Shown here: positions 50,934 to 61,028 of the stretch, in pieces
How positions within the stretch are numbered: position 1 is the stretch's first letter
Layout of the letters: every line of letters begins with the position of its first letter
Source: Flavobacterium sp. NRK1
GTDB taxonomy: Bacteria > Bacteroidota > Bacteroidia > Flavobacteriales > Flavobacteriaceae
DNA: 64,000 nucleotides
Direction of reading: 5' to 3'
NCBI RefSeq assembly: GCF_024054175.1
Contig: NZ_JAMXLA010000001.1
Coordinates: forward strand, 3,442,140-3,506,139
Program-made: the position numbers and the translations under genes
The notes under the pieces: generated by a model
Databases searched by the model: none
What the model was told of the DNA's origin: nothing
The model's input: the letters and a program-made list of their open reading frames with translations, nothing else

Positions 50934-51650
50934 TTAATTTTTAATCAAGTGTTTCAGTTTTTCTGCAAGTTCACGTCTGTACGTAATACCAATTGGTATA
51001 GGGTTACGTTTTATAACAACGTGGTCTTTCATTACTTCGTCAACTTTATTCAAAGCTATAATATATGATTTATGCGCTCTCATAAACTGAGATGAGGGCA
51101 GCATTTTTTCAAGATCATTGGTTGTTACGGTAGCTAAATAATTCCTTTTTGGAGTAAAAATTTTTACGTAGTTGCCATAACTTTGGGCGTACAAAATACT
51201 GCTTACTTCTATTTCAATAGTATCACTATCTACCTTAACATGTATGCTGCCGGTTTCTTCCTGATGATCCTCTCCCTGCCTGGTTGCTTCAATTTCAAAA
51301 AAACGATCTAAAGCTTTTACAAAACGAGGATAATAAATAGGTTTTAGCAAATAGTCTAATACTCCATATTCATAACTTTCAAGAGCAAATTCGCTATAAG
51401 CAGTAGTAAGTATTGTTCGTGGCGGATTAGCAAGTTTTTGAAGCATCTCTATCCCTGATATTTCAGGCATATCAATATCCAAAAACATAAGGTCAACATC
51501 GTTGCTTTCAAGATATTCCATAGCTTCAAGACCGTTATATCCCTGAAAAACAAGTTCCAGAGACGGATTTTGTTTTATATAGTTAGCCAGCACATAATGT
51601 GCCGCAGGTTCATCGTCTATAATAATACATTTTTTAACGAACTGGCTCAT
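50934..51650 (-). CDS. LytTR-family response regulator
   Basis: A 238-residue regulator: receiver with D12-D13, phosphoacceptor D58 (MFLDIDMPEISG), TTAYSE and LLKPI, followed by a LytTR DNA-binding domain (about 130-235; IEVSSILYAQSYGNYVKIFT, RAHKSYIIALNKVDEV). It overlaps the end of its kinase gene by 17 bases. The divergent efflux operon starting near 52797 is a natural target. Confidence 0.93.
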   Translation of the reverse strand: MSQFVKKCIIIDDEPAAHYVLANYIKQNPSLELVFQGYNGLEAMEYLESNDVDLMFLDIDMPEISGIEMLQKLANPPRTILTTAYSEFALESYEYGVLDYLLKPIYYPRFVKALDRFFEIEATRQGEDHQEETGSIHVKVDSDTIEIEVSSILYAQSYGNYVKIFTPKRNYLATVTTNDLEKMLPSSQFMRAHKSYIIALNKVDEVMKDHVVIKRNPIPIGITYRRELAEKLKHLIKN

Positions 51651-52677
51651 ACCTTTTTAACTGCAATTGTAAATTTACGGTATAAATATCGGTTTGTTCT
51701 ATATCAAGAGTATAATTACTTCCGTATAAAAGTCTTAATCTTTCTTTAGTGTTTTTAATGCCTATTTTTGTAGAAACAACTTCATTCTTCTTTTCAGGAA
51801 TTGAGTTTCTTACAACAAGTTCCAACTTACCATTGGTAACAGTAACATCTACATCAACAAAACATTTTTCTATAGTACAGGTACCATGCTTAAAGGCATT
51901 TTCGATAAAACTTATAAGCAGCATTGGAGGTATTTTGTAACTATTAGGATCATCAACCTCACTATTAAAACTTATGTTACAGCGATACCCTACTCTTTCT
52001 TTTTCAAGCTCAATATAGCTGCTTATAAAGCTTATTTCATCCTCAAGGGCTACACATTGCCTTTCATTACTCTCCAACTGATAGCGCATAAGCTGAGATA
52101 CATGCATAATAAGTTCGGGAGTACGTTGAGGATATTGAAGGCTTATACCATAAAGAGTATTAAAGGTATTAAACAAAAAATGAGGGTTTAATTGTTCTCT
52201 TAATGAGTTAAGTTGAGCCTGGTTATACAAAAGCTTTTCCTGATCCAGATCTTTACGGTCACGATAAAACTTAAGTATCATGTGTACAGACAATATACAA
52301 ATAAGCGTAGCTACAAGTGTAGCTGCCTGAAAAATATAGCTTTTTTGCTCGGACGATTTATAGAGAAAACAGTTTTTATATATCCATAATGTTGTTACCT
52401 GATACATAATTATCGAGAAAACAAATATTAAAACACCTGTTAACAGTATGTATAATAATGCCTTATGTTTTTTTAGTAAAAACGGTAACAAAAAATACCT
52501 GTTTAGCTGCGCATGCAGATACAGCATAAGAAAATAGGCACAGCCCGACCAAATGCCACGCCATGACTTTATAAGTATCCAGTCGTTAAGCGTAAAAAGT
52601 ATAAAAGAGAATGCAAGTATAAAAAACTCCTGCGACCATTTGTTCTCAATTATATTACTGAAAATCTTCTTCATCAA
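51634..52677 (-). CDS. LytS/YehU-like sensor histidine kinase, four transmembrane helices
   Basis: A 347-residue kinase with four membrane segments (about 13-30, 42-60, 74-100 and 110-132), a coiled coil and the His_kinase domain in which the phosphoacceptor is in REQLNPHFLFNTFNTL (about H166). The HATPase motifs are LLISFIENAFKHG and VRNSIPE...KIGIKNTKERL. No periplasmic sensor domain is present, so the signal is probably sensed in or at the membrane. It faces the efflux operon. Confidence 0.93.
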   Translation of the reverse strand: MMKKIFSNIIENKWSQEFFILAFSFILFTLNDWILIKSWRGIWSGCAYFLMLYLHAQLNRYFLLPFLLKKHKALLYILLTGVLIFVFSIIMYQVTTLWIYKNCFLYKSSEQKSYIFQAATLVATLICILSVHMILKFYRDRKDLDQEKLLYNQAQLNSLREQLNPHFLFNTFNTLYGISLQYPQRTPELIMHVSQLMRYQLESNERQCVALEDEISFISSYIELEKERVGYRCNISFNSEVDDPNSYKIPPMLLISFIENAFKHGTCTIEKCFVDVDVTVTNGKLELVVRNSIPEKKNEVVSTKIGIKNTKERLRLLYGSNYTLDIEQTDIYTVNLQLQLKRYEPVR

Positions 52678-52762
52678 TTTACATTTCTTATTGCAAAGTA
52701 AGCATATATATCTATAACTGTAACAATTTGTATGACGAATTCAATTCATCATTTATTATCAG

Positions 52763-52790
52763 TTTGTGCCAAAAGTGCGTTTTACCTTTG
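52763..52790 (+). promoter_or_regulatory. Promoter of the RND efflux operon
   Basis: TTTG (52763-52766), 16 bases and TACCTTTG (52783-52790), a full match to the Bacteroidota -7 element. It predicts transcription from about 52797 and places the ATG at 52766 outside the message, which supports the outer-membrane channel starting at 52838. Confidence 0.7.
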
Positions 52791-52837
52791 CCAATAATTT
52801 AACAAAATTATCTTACTCTATAAATTCACTTATTTCA

Positions 52838-54226
52838 ATGCACTTAAAAAAATTAACACTGTTACTGCTCTTCGGTTCAGTTACAGGTTTTGGTCAAACA
52901 CATCTTTCCCTCAGGGAAGCAATAGATAAAGGTGTGGCTAACTATGGCATGGTAAAAGCCAAAGGCAGTTATGCCAAAGCTGCACAGGAAACAGTAAAAC
53001 AATCTAAGCGCGACTATTTACCTAACCTCAATTTATCTGCACAGCAGGATTATGGTACTGTAAACGGACAAAACGGGCCTCTTTACGGTTTTGGAGGATT
53101 AGGGGTTGCTTCGTCAGGGCTTCCTTTGGCAGAACAAAACTGGAATGCAGCATTCGGAGCCTTATATCTGGTTAATATGAACTGGGATTTCTTCACCTTC
53201 GGGAGAATGAAACAGCGTATTAACATTGCGAAAGCTGATGCCGAAAAACAACAGAAAGATTTTGAACAGGAGCAGTTTCAGCAAAAGATAAAAATAGCAG
53301 GTGCTTATCTTAATCTTTTAGCGAGCCAGCGTTTGGAAAAATCGCAAATAAAAAATTTAGACCGCGCACAGGTTGTACTTAATAATGCTGCAATAAGAGT
53401 TAAAAACGGCTTGCTTCCGGGTGTAGATTCTACGCTTGCCTCTGCCGAAGTATCACGTGCCAAAATAGCTCTTAACCAAATAAGAGAACAGGTAAAACTA
53501 CAAAACAATAAACTGGTAGAACTTTTGGGTGTAGAACCAGCAGATTATAAAGTTGACACCACGTTTGTTGCTACAGTACCCAAAGCTGTTTTAACAGGGG
53601 AAATGCAATCGGATAGCCTGAACAATCCTGTTCGCCAGTTTTACAAAAGCCGTATAGCTTTAAGTAATAACCAATTAAGCCTTTACAAAAAAGAATACTA
53701 TCCTACTTTTAGCTTCTTTGGAGTGTATCAGGCAAGGGGTTCTGGATTTAACAGCAATTATGCTACAGATCAGACTTCATTCTCCAAAAATTATGTTGAC
53801 GGAATAGATCCTACACGACAAAACTATCTGCTGGGTATAGGTATGACATGGAATTTAACCTCTATAGCACGCTCATCTAAAAAAGTAAGTGCACAAAAGT
53901 TCATATCGCAGGGATTAGAAGAAGAATATAAAGCCATAGACCTACAGCTCAAAGCACAGGAAGATGCCGCAAATGCGCGTATGGATTTTGCTATGCAAAA
54001 CTATAAAGAAGCTCCAAGACAGGTTCGTGCTGCACAGCAGGCATACCTGCAGCGCACAACATTATATAATAACGGCCTTACCAATCTTGTAGATGTTACA
54101 CAGGCACTTTATACATTAAACCGTGCAGAAACAGATCGCGATATTATATATACCAACGTATGGCAGGCTTTATTAATGAAAGCAGCAGCTACAGGCGATT
54201 TTAATCTTTTTATCAACGAATTTTAA
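52838..54226 (+). CDS. TolC-family outer-membrane efflux channel
   Basis: The ATG at 52838 is chosen because a clean signal peptide follows (MHLKKLTLLLLFGSVTGFGQ) and the promoter lies downstream of the in-frame ATG at 52766. The protein (462 residues) has the two internally repeated helical-coil halves of TolC, for example SQIKNLDRAQVVLNNAAIRVKNGLLP and QQAYLQRTTLYNNGLTNLVDVTQALYTL. It forms the outer-membrane exit duct for the RND pump encoded 13 bases downstream. Confidence 0.92.
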   Translation: MHLKKLTLLLLFGSVTGFGQTHLSLREAIDKGVANYGMVKAKGSYAKAAQETVKQSKRDYLPNLNLSAQQDYGTVNGQNGPLYGFGGLGVASSGLPLAEQNWNAAFGALYLVNMNWDFFTFGRMKQRINIAKADAEKQQKDFEQEQFQQKIKIAGAYLNLLASQRLEKSQIKNLDRAQVVLNNAAIRVKNGLLPGVDSTLASAEVSRAKIALNQIREQVKLQNNKLVELLGVEPADYKVDTTFVATVPKAVLTGEMQSDSLNNPVRQFYKSRIALSNNQLSLYKKEYYPTFSFFGVYQARGSGFNSNYATDQTSFSKNYVDGIDPTRQNYLLGIGMTWNLTSIARSSKKVSAQKFISQGLEEEYKAIDLQLKAQEDAANARMDFAMQNYKEAPRQVRAAQQAYLQRTTLYNNGLTNLVDVTQALYTLNRAETDRDIIYTNVWQALLMKAAATGDFNLFINEF

Positions 54227-54239
54227 TATTTATTAAATA

Positions 54240-57200
54240 ATGAATTTAATACGTTTTGCACTTCGCAAACCCATATCGATACTGGTACTGGTAGCCGGAC
54301 TGTTCTTTTTCGGGATAGGTGCCGTGCGCACCATTAAGGTAGATATATTACCGGAAATGAATTTGCCTGTAATATATCTGGCACACCCCTTTAATGGTTA
54401 TACTCCGGATCAAATGGAATCGTATTTCGCTAAGAACTACGTAAATATTATGCTTTTTGCCAATGGCGTAAAAAGTATTGAAACAAAAAACTTACAGGGC
54501 CTTATGCTCATGAAAGTTACCTATTATGAAGGTACAAACATGGCACAGGCAGCTGCAGAAATGAGTGCGCTTACAAACCGTATACAGGCCATATTTCCGC
54601 CAGGGTCACAACCGCCGTTTGTAATACGTTTTGATGCTTCATCAATGCCTGTAGGTCAGCTTGTATTAAGCAGTAAAATAAGAAGCAATAACGAACTGCA
54701 GGATTTGGCCAATGTTTATGTGCGTTCCTCTTTTACAAATATTCCCGGATTATTATCTCCTGCACCTTTTGGCGGCAGCCCGCGAGCTATAGAAATTAAT
54801 ATAGACCCTGCAAAACTTAACTCCTTCAACTTAACGCCGGATCAGATTGTAGAAGCCATAAGGCTTAACAACCAAACGGCCCCTTCCGGGAATGTTCGTA
54901 TAGGAGATAAAAACTACCTTACTCCTACTAACAATACTATTCACGGTATAAAAGATTTTGAAAAAATACCCCTGTTTAAAGGAGGCGTACAAAATCTTTA
55001 TCTGGGTGATGTTGCTACCGTTAAAGATGGAGCTGACGTTACCAATGGTTATGCTCTTGTAAACGGCAAACGCTCGGTATATATCAGTATAGCAAAAGCC
55101 GGAGATGCATCTACCTGGGATGTGGTTAAAAACCTGAAAAAAAATCTCCCTAAAATTCAGAGTACTTTGCCTCCTGATGTATCAGTATCTTACGAGTTTG
55201 ACCAGTCGGTATATGTTATAAACTCAGTAAAAAGTTTAATTACCGAAGGGGCTATTGGGGCTGTACTTACCGGACTAATGGTAATTTTATTTTTAGGAGA
55301 CAGAAGAGCTGCACTTATTGTAATACTTACTATTCCTATTTCCATAATATCGGGAGTTTTATTCCTTAAATTATTCGGACAGACTATTAACCTGATGTCA
55401 TTAAGCGGCTTGGCACTTGCTATTGGTATATTGGTTGATGAAAGTACAGTAACCATAGAAAATATCCACCAGCACCTCGATATGGGAAAACCAAAAGCCC
55501 TCGCAATATGGGATGCCTGTAAAGAGATAGCACTTCCAAAATTACTTATTTTATTATGTATTCTTGCGGTATTTGCTCCGGCCTTTACAATGGCAGGTAT
55601 TCCGGGTTCATTATTCCTTCCCTTAGCAATGGCTATTGGTTTCTCAATGATCATTTCGTTCCTGCTTTCACAAACTTTTGTACCTGTTATGGCAAACTGG
55701 GTAATGAAAACTACAGGGCATGGTAAAACACATGAAGAAGCAGGTTTAGAACATCATGAGTATGCTCATAAAAATGATTTTGCTGAAAGGAACGACTATA
55801 ATAATGATGGAAAACTAAGTGGTTTTGAAAAATTCAGACTGCGTTTTATGAAACTTATAGATCGTTTATTACCAAATCGTAAGTTTATAGGTATTGCTTA
55901 TCTTATAATTATATCAGGATTAGCAGTCCTATTCCTAAATGTAATCGGACAGGATGTATTTCCTAAAGTAAACAGCAGTCAGTTTCAGCTGCGTATGCGT
56001 GCTCCAAGCGGAATGCGTATAGAGCGCACCGAAGAAAAAGCACTTAGAGTACTTAAAGAAATAGAAAGAACTGTAGGCAAAGAGCATATAGGTATATCTT
56101 CAGTATATGTTGGTACTCACCCCTCTTTATATTCAGTATCGCCTATCTATCTGTTTATGGCAGGACCTCATGAGGCAGTATTTCAGATAGCATTGAAAGA
56201 TTACCATACCGATATGGATGATTTTAAAGACCTGCTTCGCAAAAATATTTCTAAAATTGAGCCTGATGTTAAACTTTCGTTTGAACCAATAGAACTTACC
56301 GACAAAGTGCTTAGTCAGGGTTCACCAACACCGGTTGAAATACGCTTTGCGGGTAAAAACAAAAAGGTAAATGAACAGTATGCCAATAAACTTATGGCAG
56401 AACTTAAAAAGAAAGATTATTTCCGTGATATTCAAATAGCCCAGCCAATACACTACCCTGCACTTAATATTGAAATTGACCGTGTAAGGGCAGCGCAATT
56501 GGGTGTAGATATGAGCGATATTTCGCGATCATTAATTGCCAGTACCTCATCTTCACGATATACAGAGAAGAACACGTGGATCGATGAAAAAATTGGTTTG
56601 TCTTATAGTGTACAGGTTCAGGTGCCATTAGATAAAATGAGTAGTGAAGAGGATATCAAAAATATTCCATTGCTAAAAAATTCTGTACGCCCTGTGTTAG
56701 GTGATGTAGCAACTATAACACATGCAGAAACCCATGGAGAAAATGACAACCTTGGTGCTATGCCATATATTTCGGTAACAGCCAATATAAACCATACCGA
56801 CCTGGGTACCGCTACAAAAGATGTTAAGGCAGCAGTGGCTGGTCTTGGAGAATTACCAAGAGGACTTTTTGTTGAACCAATAGGCCTCAGCAAAGTATTA
56901 GAAGAAACAATGGGCAGTCTTGAAATGGGATTATTAGTAGCTGTAGTAGTTATTTTCCTTATGCTATCGGCAAACTTTCAGTCTTTCAGAGTTTCACTTG
57001 TTATACTTACCGCTGTACCCGCTGTAGTTTTAGGATCGTTATTACTGCTTTTAGCAACCGGCTCTACTCTTAACTTACAATCTTATATGGGAATTATCAT
57101 GTCGGTCGGTGTATCTATAGCAAATGCCGTTTTACTGGTTACAAATGCAGAACAGCTCCGTAAAGAAAACGGTGGCAATGCACTTAAAGCAGCACGCGAA

Positions 57201-57467
57201 GCGGCATCTATACGCCTTCGTCCAATTATAATGACAAGTGTAGCAATGATAGCCGGTATGCTGCCAATGGCTATTGGCCACGGAGAAAGTGGCGAACAGG
57301 TATCACCATTAGGACGTGCAGTTATTGGCGGATTATTATTTTCAACCTTTACTGTATTAGTTATACTACCTGTTATTTTTGCATGGGCTCAAGGTAAAGC
57401 AACTATACAATCTCCATCATTAGACCCTGAAGACGAACACAGCAAACATTATGTACATACACATTAA
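54240..57467 (+). CDS. RND efflux transporter permease with EF-hand-like loop
   Basis: A 1075-residue RND pump with twelve predicted membrane helices and two large periplasmic loops. The TM4 region reads IGILVDESTVTIENIH; the second half has MGIIMSVGVSIANAVLLV. The cytoplasmic linker between TM6 and TM7 is enlarged (about residues 490-545) and holds a histidine/glutamate-rich stretch (EEAGLEHHEYAH) followed by DYNNDGKLSGFE (D519-E530), which fits the EF-hand consensus. Its substrate class cannot be read from sequence. It works with the TolC-like protein and the membrane-fusion protein. Confidence 0.93.
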   Translation: MNLIRFALRKPISILVLVAGLFFFGIGAVRTIKVDILPEMNLPVIYLAHPFNGYTPDQMESYFAKNYVNIMLFANGVKSIETKNLQGLMLMKVTYYEGTNMAQAAAEMSALTNRIQAIFPPGSQPPFVIRFDASSMPVGQLVLSSKIRSNNELQDLANVYVRSSFTNIPGLLSPAPFGGSPRAIEINIDPAKLNSFNLTPDQIVEAIRLNNQTAPSGNVRIGDKNYLTPTNNTIHGIKDFEKIPLFKGGVQNLYLGDVATVKDGADVTNGYALVNGKRSVYISIAKAGDASTWDVVKNLKKNLPKIQSTLPPDVSVSYEFDQSVYVINSVKSLITEGAIGAVLTGLMVILFLGDRRAALIVILTIPISIISGVLFLKLFGQTINLMSLSGLALAIGILVDESTVTIENIHQHLDMGKPKALAIWDACKEIALPKLLILLCILAVFAPAFTMAGIPGSLFLPLAMAIGFSMIISFLLSQTFVPVMANWVMKTTGHGKTHEEAGLEHHEYAHKNDFAERNDYNNDGKLSGFEKFRLRFMKLIDRLLPNRKFIGIAYLIIISGLAVLFLNVIGQDVFPKVNSSQFQLRMRAPSGMRIERTEEKALRVLKEIERTVGKEHIGISSVYVGTHPSLYSVSPIYLFMAGPHEAVFQIALKDYHTDMDDFKDLLRKNISKIEPDVKLSFEPIELTDKVLSQGSPTPVEIRFAGKNKKVNEQYANKLMAELKKKDYFRDIQIAQPIHYPALNIEIDRVRAAQLGVDMSDISRSLIASTSSSRYTEKNTWIDEKIGLSYSVQVQVPLDKMSSEEDIKNIPLLKNSVRPVLGDVATITHAETHGENDNLGAMPYISVTANINHTDLGTATKDVKAAVAGLGELPRGLFVEPIGLSKVLEETMGSLEMGLLVAVVVIFLMLSANFQSFRVSLVILTAVPAVVLGSLLLLLATGSTLNLQSYMGIIMSVGVSIANAVLLVTNAEQLRKENGGNALKAAREAASIRLRPIIMTSVAMIAGMLPMAIGHGESGEQVSPLGRAVIGGLLFSTFTVLVILPVIFAWAQGKATIQSPSLDPEDEHSKHYVHTH

Positions 57468-57471
57468 TACT

Positions 57472-58560
57472 ATGAAAAATATCACCCTACTAACATCTGC
57501 AACAGCATTACTGCTGCTATTATACGGCTGTGGCGAAGAAAAAAAAGAAACAGCACCCGAACCAGCACCTGTTACAGAAACTTTTGAATTGCAAAAAGAA
57601 AAGTTATCCAGCGAAGTACGCCTTCCTGCAGAATTACAAGGCTTTAAACAAACCGATCTATATGCTAAAGTAAGCAGCTTTGTTAAAGAACTTAAAGTAG
57701 ATATAGGCAGCCAGGTTAAACAAGGACAATTGCTTATTGTACTTGAAGCTCCGGAAATAAGCTCACAGCTTGCAGCAGCAGAATCGCGCCTGCATTCTGC
57801 CGAAGCTGTATATATGGCTACTAACAGTACCTATAACAGAATACTGGAAACAAGTAAAGTAGAAGGAACTATATCTAAAAATGATCTTGACGTTGCCCTA
57901 TCACGTAAAAGCAGTGATTATGCCCAATTACAAGCTGCAAAAGCTGCTTATAAAGAAATACAGGTAATACAAAGCTATTTACAAATTCGTGCACCATTTG
58001 ACGGAGTAATATCAGCACGTAATATAAATGCCGGGGCTTATGTTGGGCCTGCAGGAAAAGGCAGCGAATTGCCTTTGCTTACAATACAGGACCAACAGAA
58101 ACTAAGGCTTGCCGTTTCGGTACCGGAAATGTATACAGGTTATCTGAATATGGGAGATGAAATAAGCTTTAAGGTAGCTCCACTGCCTAATAAAACATTT
58201 ACTGCAAAAATTGCACGCAGAAGCGGTGCTCTTGACCAGAAGCTTCGCTCTGAAAGAATAGAAATGGATGTAATAAACAAAGACGGAAAACTATTACCGG
58301 GCACAGTAGCTGAAGTAATATTGCCACTAAATGCAAAAGACAGCACATTTGTTGTACCAAAAACTGCGGTAGTAAACAGCAGCGAAGCTATTTATGTTGT
58401 AACTGTTCAGGATAATAAACTGCACCGTACCAATGTAGTAAAAGGACGCGAATATGGTGATAAAGTAGAAATTTACAGTGACAGCCTTCAGGTAAACCAA
58501 AAACTGATTAAAGAAGCCAGTGAGGAAATGCGTAATGGCGATCCAATAAATAAAGAATAA
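57472..58560 (+). CDS. RND efflux membrane-fusion lipoprotein
   Basis: The ATG at 57472 is used; the longer frame from 57451 would overlap the pump gene. The product has a lipobox LLYGC (C20), a barrel-sandwich hybrid (KVDIGSQVKQGQLLIVLEAPE), a helical hairpin (SRLHSAEAVYMATNS), a second half-lipoyl segment (IRAPFDGVISARNINAGAYV) and a C-terminal beta-barrel. At 362 residues it is typical. It links the pump to the outer-membrane channel, and ends at a terminator. Confidence 0.92.
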   Translation: MKNITLLTSATALLLLLYGCGEEKKETAPEPAPVTETFELQKEKLSSEVRLPAELQGFKQTDLYAKVSSFVKELKVDIGSQVKQGQLLIVLEAPEISSQLAAAESRLHSAEAVYMATNSTYNRILETSKVEGTISKNDLDVALSRKSSDYAQLQAAKAAYKEIQVIQSYLQIRAPFDGVISARNINAGAYVGPAGKGSELPLLTIQDQQKLRLAVSVPEMYTGYLNMGDEISFKVAPLPNKTFTAKIARRSGALDQKLRSERIEMDVINKDGKLLPGTVAEVILPLNAKDSTFVVPKTAVVNSSEAIYVVTVQDNKLHRTNVVKGREYGDKVEIYSDSLQVNQKLIKEASEEMRNGDPINKE

Positions 58561-58591
58561 TTACTCTCTCATAGTAATTTTGTTTGGTGAG

Positions 58592-58622
58592 AAGCCCCGT
58601 TAAGTAAGAGCGGGGCTTTTTT
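58592..58622 (+). terminator. Intrinsic terminator of the efflux operon
   Basis: Arms AAGCCCCG (58592-58599) and CGGGGCTT (58611-58618) with an 11-base loop, followed by a T-run that includes the stop codon of the convergent antiporter gene. Confidence 0.85.
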
Positions 58623-60900
58623 ATTGCTTCATAATAAGTAAAGAAGGTGTATGGTTAAGCCATGTACTGCCTGAATCAACCAGCTTTTTCCAGCTATCAA
58701 CACTTATTATCATCAAATCTTGTCCTTCAAGAAAAGCCTCTTCAAGTTTTCTTTGATTCAGTAATTTTATATGATTAGGTACATTATGCTCTATGCTGCG
58801 TATCGCTTCTTTTATTTCAGGATTATTTTTAACAGATCCTTCGGCATCAAGCACTGTCACCTGCGAGCCCATGTTACTTATAAGTTTTTGTATAAAATCT
58901 ATCAGGAAAGCATCGGCCGCATCAAAAATAGTTACAAAAACCTTATCTGTACTTTTAAAATCTTTATCAACTAAAATGCCTACCGGAGCTTCTGTTTTAG
59001 AAAGTATATGCTGCGTACGTTCGTCAAAAGGAGAATTTTCAAATAACTTCTCTTTACCCGTAAAAGTGTTCAGTAAATTTTCAGGATTAATAATCCTGGT
59101 TGTAAAACCTAGAATTTTACCAAGAAGGGTACCTTCAAAAATACTTTGTCCTATATCTATAAGTACCAGATCAAATTCCCCTTTATTCGCTACGGTGGCA
59201 ATATCGCTATCCATATCCATAGTAGCTTTAAAGAGCGTGGTTACCTTTTGGCCAAGATTTTCGGCTTCTGCTAAAATGGGCTTAAAGCTTTCTTTTTCAT
59301 ATTCTTCAAGATTAAAAGTATGTATATCGTTACTGTGTGATATATGCATTGCGGTAACCATGGCATTACCCTTCATTTTCCGTACAAAAGCATTTGCAAG
59401 TTTAAGCAGTGTTTTACCTCCTTCAGGGCTATCAAAAGACACAAGTACTTTAAAACGGCTTACCTGACGAATTTCTGTAGGAATATAATTTTTCCTTCTG
59501 TTAAATATAAAGCCTATTAAGTCCAGCGCCGGGCCTGTCATTACAGTTGTAGCCAACGCCATAATAACCATCATAGAAAAAACCTCTGCCGATAAAACTC
59601 CCAGATCATAGCCAATATTAAGTACAACAAGTTCCATAAGTCCACGGGTATTCATAAGAGCACCTATGGTAAAGCTATCCCGCCAATTCTGACCTACAAA
59701 TCTCGCTGTTAATGCGCTTCCAATAAATTTCCCTGTAACAGCAACGGCGATTATAAGTCCGCAGATTTTCCAAAGATACGGATCATCAAGAAGTCCTATT
59801 TGTGTTCTTAATCCTGTAAAAACAAAGAATAAAGGTAATAACATTACCTGGGATACATCTTCTACCTTTTCTATAAAAATGCTCCTGAAACGCATATTTT
59901 CAGGCATAATTGCACCTGCCATAAATGCTCCAAATAAAGCATGTATACCTATAAGTTCTGTAGTATATGATGATAGTAAGAGCGTAAGAAAGAATATTGC
60001 AACAACAGGTTTAGTAACATTTTCTTTATTGCTATACAATTCACCAATTCGTTTTAAAAATGGCTTTACCACTTTAAGCATCAGGGCAACATATACTACT
60101 GCCAATACCATTACATACAATGAGCTTATTAACGAACCCGCTTTTACAATTGCTATTACTGCTGCCAAAAGACACCATGCAGTTACATCGTCTGCAGCAG
60201 CACATGTAATAACCATAGAACCAATACGTGTTCTGTGCAACCCTCTTTCCTGTACTATTCTTGCTAATACAGGAAAAGCAGTAATACTCATTGCAATGCC
60301 CATAAATAATGCAAAAGCCATAAAATCTACACCCTGAGGTGCAAATTGGGTATAAATGAAGTAAGATAAAACCAAGCCAAGAGTAAAAGGAATAATTATA
60401 CTGGCATGGCTAATTATTACTGCATCTTTAGCTTTATTTTTAAGCACATTAAGATCAAGTTCCATACCTATAACATACATAAAAAGTATAAGCCCTATCT
60501 GGCTTAAAAAATGTAAATTACCTAAAGATTCTTCCGGAAATAGAAGTGAGGAATATTCGGGAAAAAAAGTACCTACTAAAGAAGGCCCTAATACTATACC
60601 AGCTGCCATTTCACCTATAACTGTAGGCTGTCCTATTTTTTTGCAGATCCAGCCAAAAATTCTTGCAACAAAAATAATAGTGATTATCTGTACTAATAAA
60701 ATTGCAAGGGGATGCGTAAGATTATTGTATAAAGAATCCAGAAAATCCTGCCACTGCCCGTTGCCTGAGGTGTTATTAATTATGTTCCGTCCGGCTTCCA
60801 GATGTTTACCATTTTTTAAAACAAGATAAATTAACGATGAAAAGACCGCTATTATACCTATATAAAAAAAACTGTTCCTAAAATTCTTCATGTTTACCAC
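58621..60900 (-). CDS. CPA2-family cation:proton antiporter with C-terminal USP-like domains
   Basis: A 759-residue protein. Residues 1-470 form a Kef/NhaP-like antiporter with about 13 helices, including QPTVIGEMAAGIVLGPS, the double aspartate of CAAADDVTAWC (about 235) and MNTRGLMELVVLN. The C-terminal 280 residues lack a TrkA-N/RCK domain and instead look like two universal-stress-protein modules (RFKVLVSFDSPEGGKTLL ... LVLIDIGQS, and KVFVTIFDAADAFLI). This is a common Bacteroidota architecture. Starts at 60900 and 60891 are both possible. Likely role: Na+ or K+ for H+ exchange under stress. Confidence 0.9.
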   Translation of the reverse strand: MVNMKNFRNSFFYIGIIAVFSSLIYLVLKNGKHLEAGRNIINNTSGNGQWQDFLDSLYNNLTHPLAILLVQIITIIFVARIFGWICKKIGQPTVIGEMAAGIVLGPSLVGTFFPEYSSLLFPEESLGNLHFLSQIGLILFMYVIGMELDLNVLKNKAKDAVIISHASIIIPFTLGLVLSYFIYTQFAPQGVDFMAFALFMGIAMSITAFPVLARIVQERGLHRTRIGSMVITCAAADDVTAWCLLAAVIAIVKAGSLISSLYVMVLAVVYVALMLKVVKPFLKRIGELYSNKENVTKPVVAIFFLTLLLSSYTTELIGIHALFGAFMAGAIMPENMRFRSIFIEKVEDVSQVMLLPLFFVFTGLRTQIGLLDDPYLWKICGLIIAVAVTGKFIGSALTARFVGQNWRDSFTIGALMNTRGLMELVVLNIGYDLGVLSAEVFSMMVIMALATTVMTGPALDLIGFIFNRRKNYIPTEIRQVSRFKVLVSFDSPEGGKTLLKLANAFVRKMKGNAMVTAMHISHSNDIHTFNLEEYEKESFKPILAEAENLGQKVTTLFKATMDMDSDIATVANKGEFDLVLIDIGQSIFEGTLLGKILGFTTRIINPENLLNTFTGKEKLFENSPFDERTQHILSKTEAPVGILVDKDFKSTDKVFVTIFDAADAFLIDFIQKLISNMGSQVTVLDAEGSVKNNPEIKEAIRSIEHNVPNHIKLLNQRKLEEAFLEGQDLMIISVDSWKKLVDSGSTWLNHTPSLLIMKQ

Positions 60901-61028
60901 CCCTGCTTATTGTTGAAATATAGCGCAATATTACAGATAAATAGATAAGGAAATAAGGTATAAAAAAATCTTAAAAAGCTTTTGTAACAAGCTAACCGAA
61001 ATATGTAATAAAAGGTAATAAACGTATT

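Noticed and set aside
52766..52837. N-terminal extension of the TolC-like protein
   Set aside because: The -7 box at 52783-52790 lies inside it, and the signal peptide starts only at the ATG at 52838.
58793..59467. A 224-codon plus-strand open frame
   Set aside because: It lies fully antisense to the antiporter gene, whose domains are unmistakable; its Ser/Lys-rich product has no motif.
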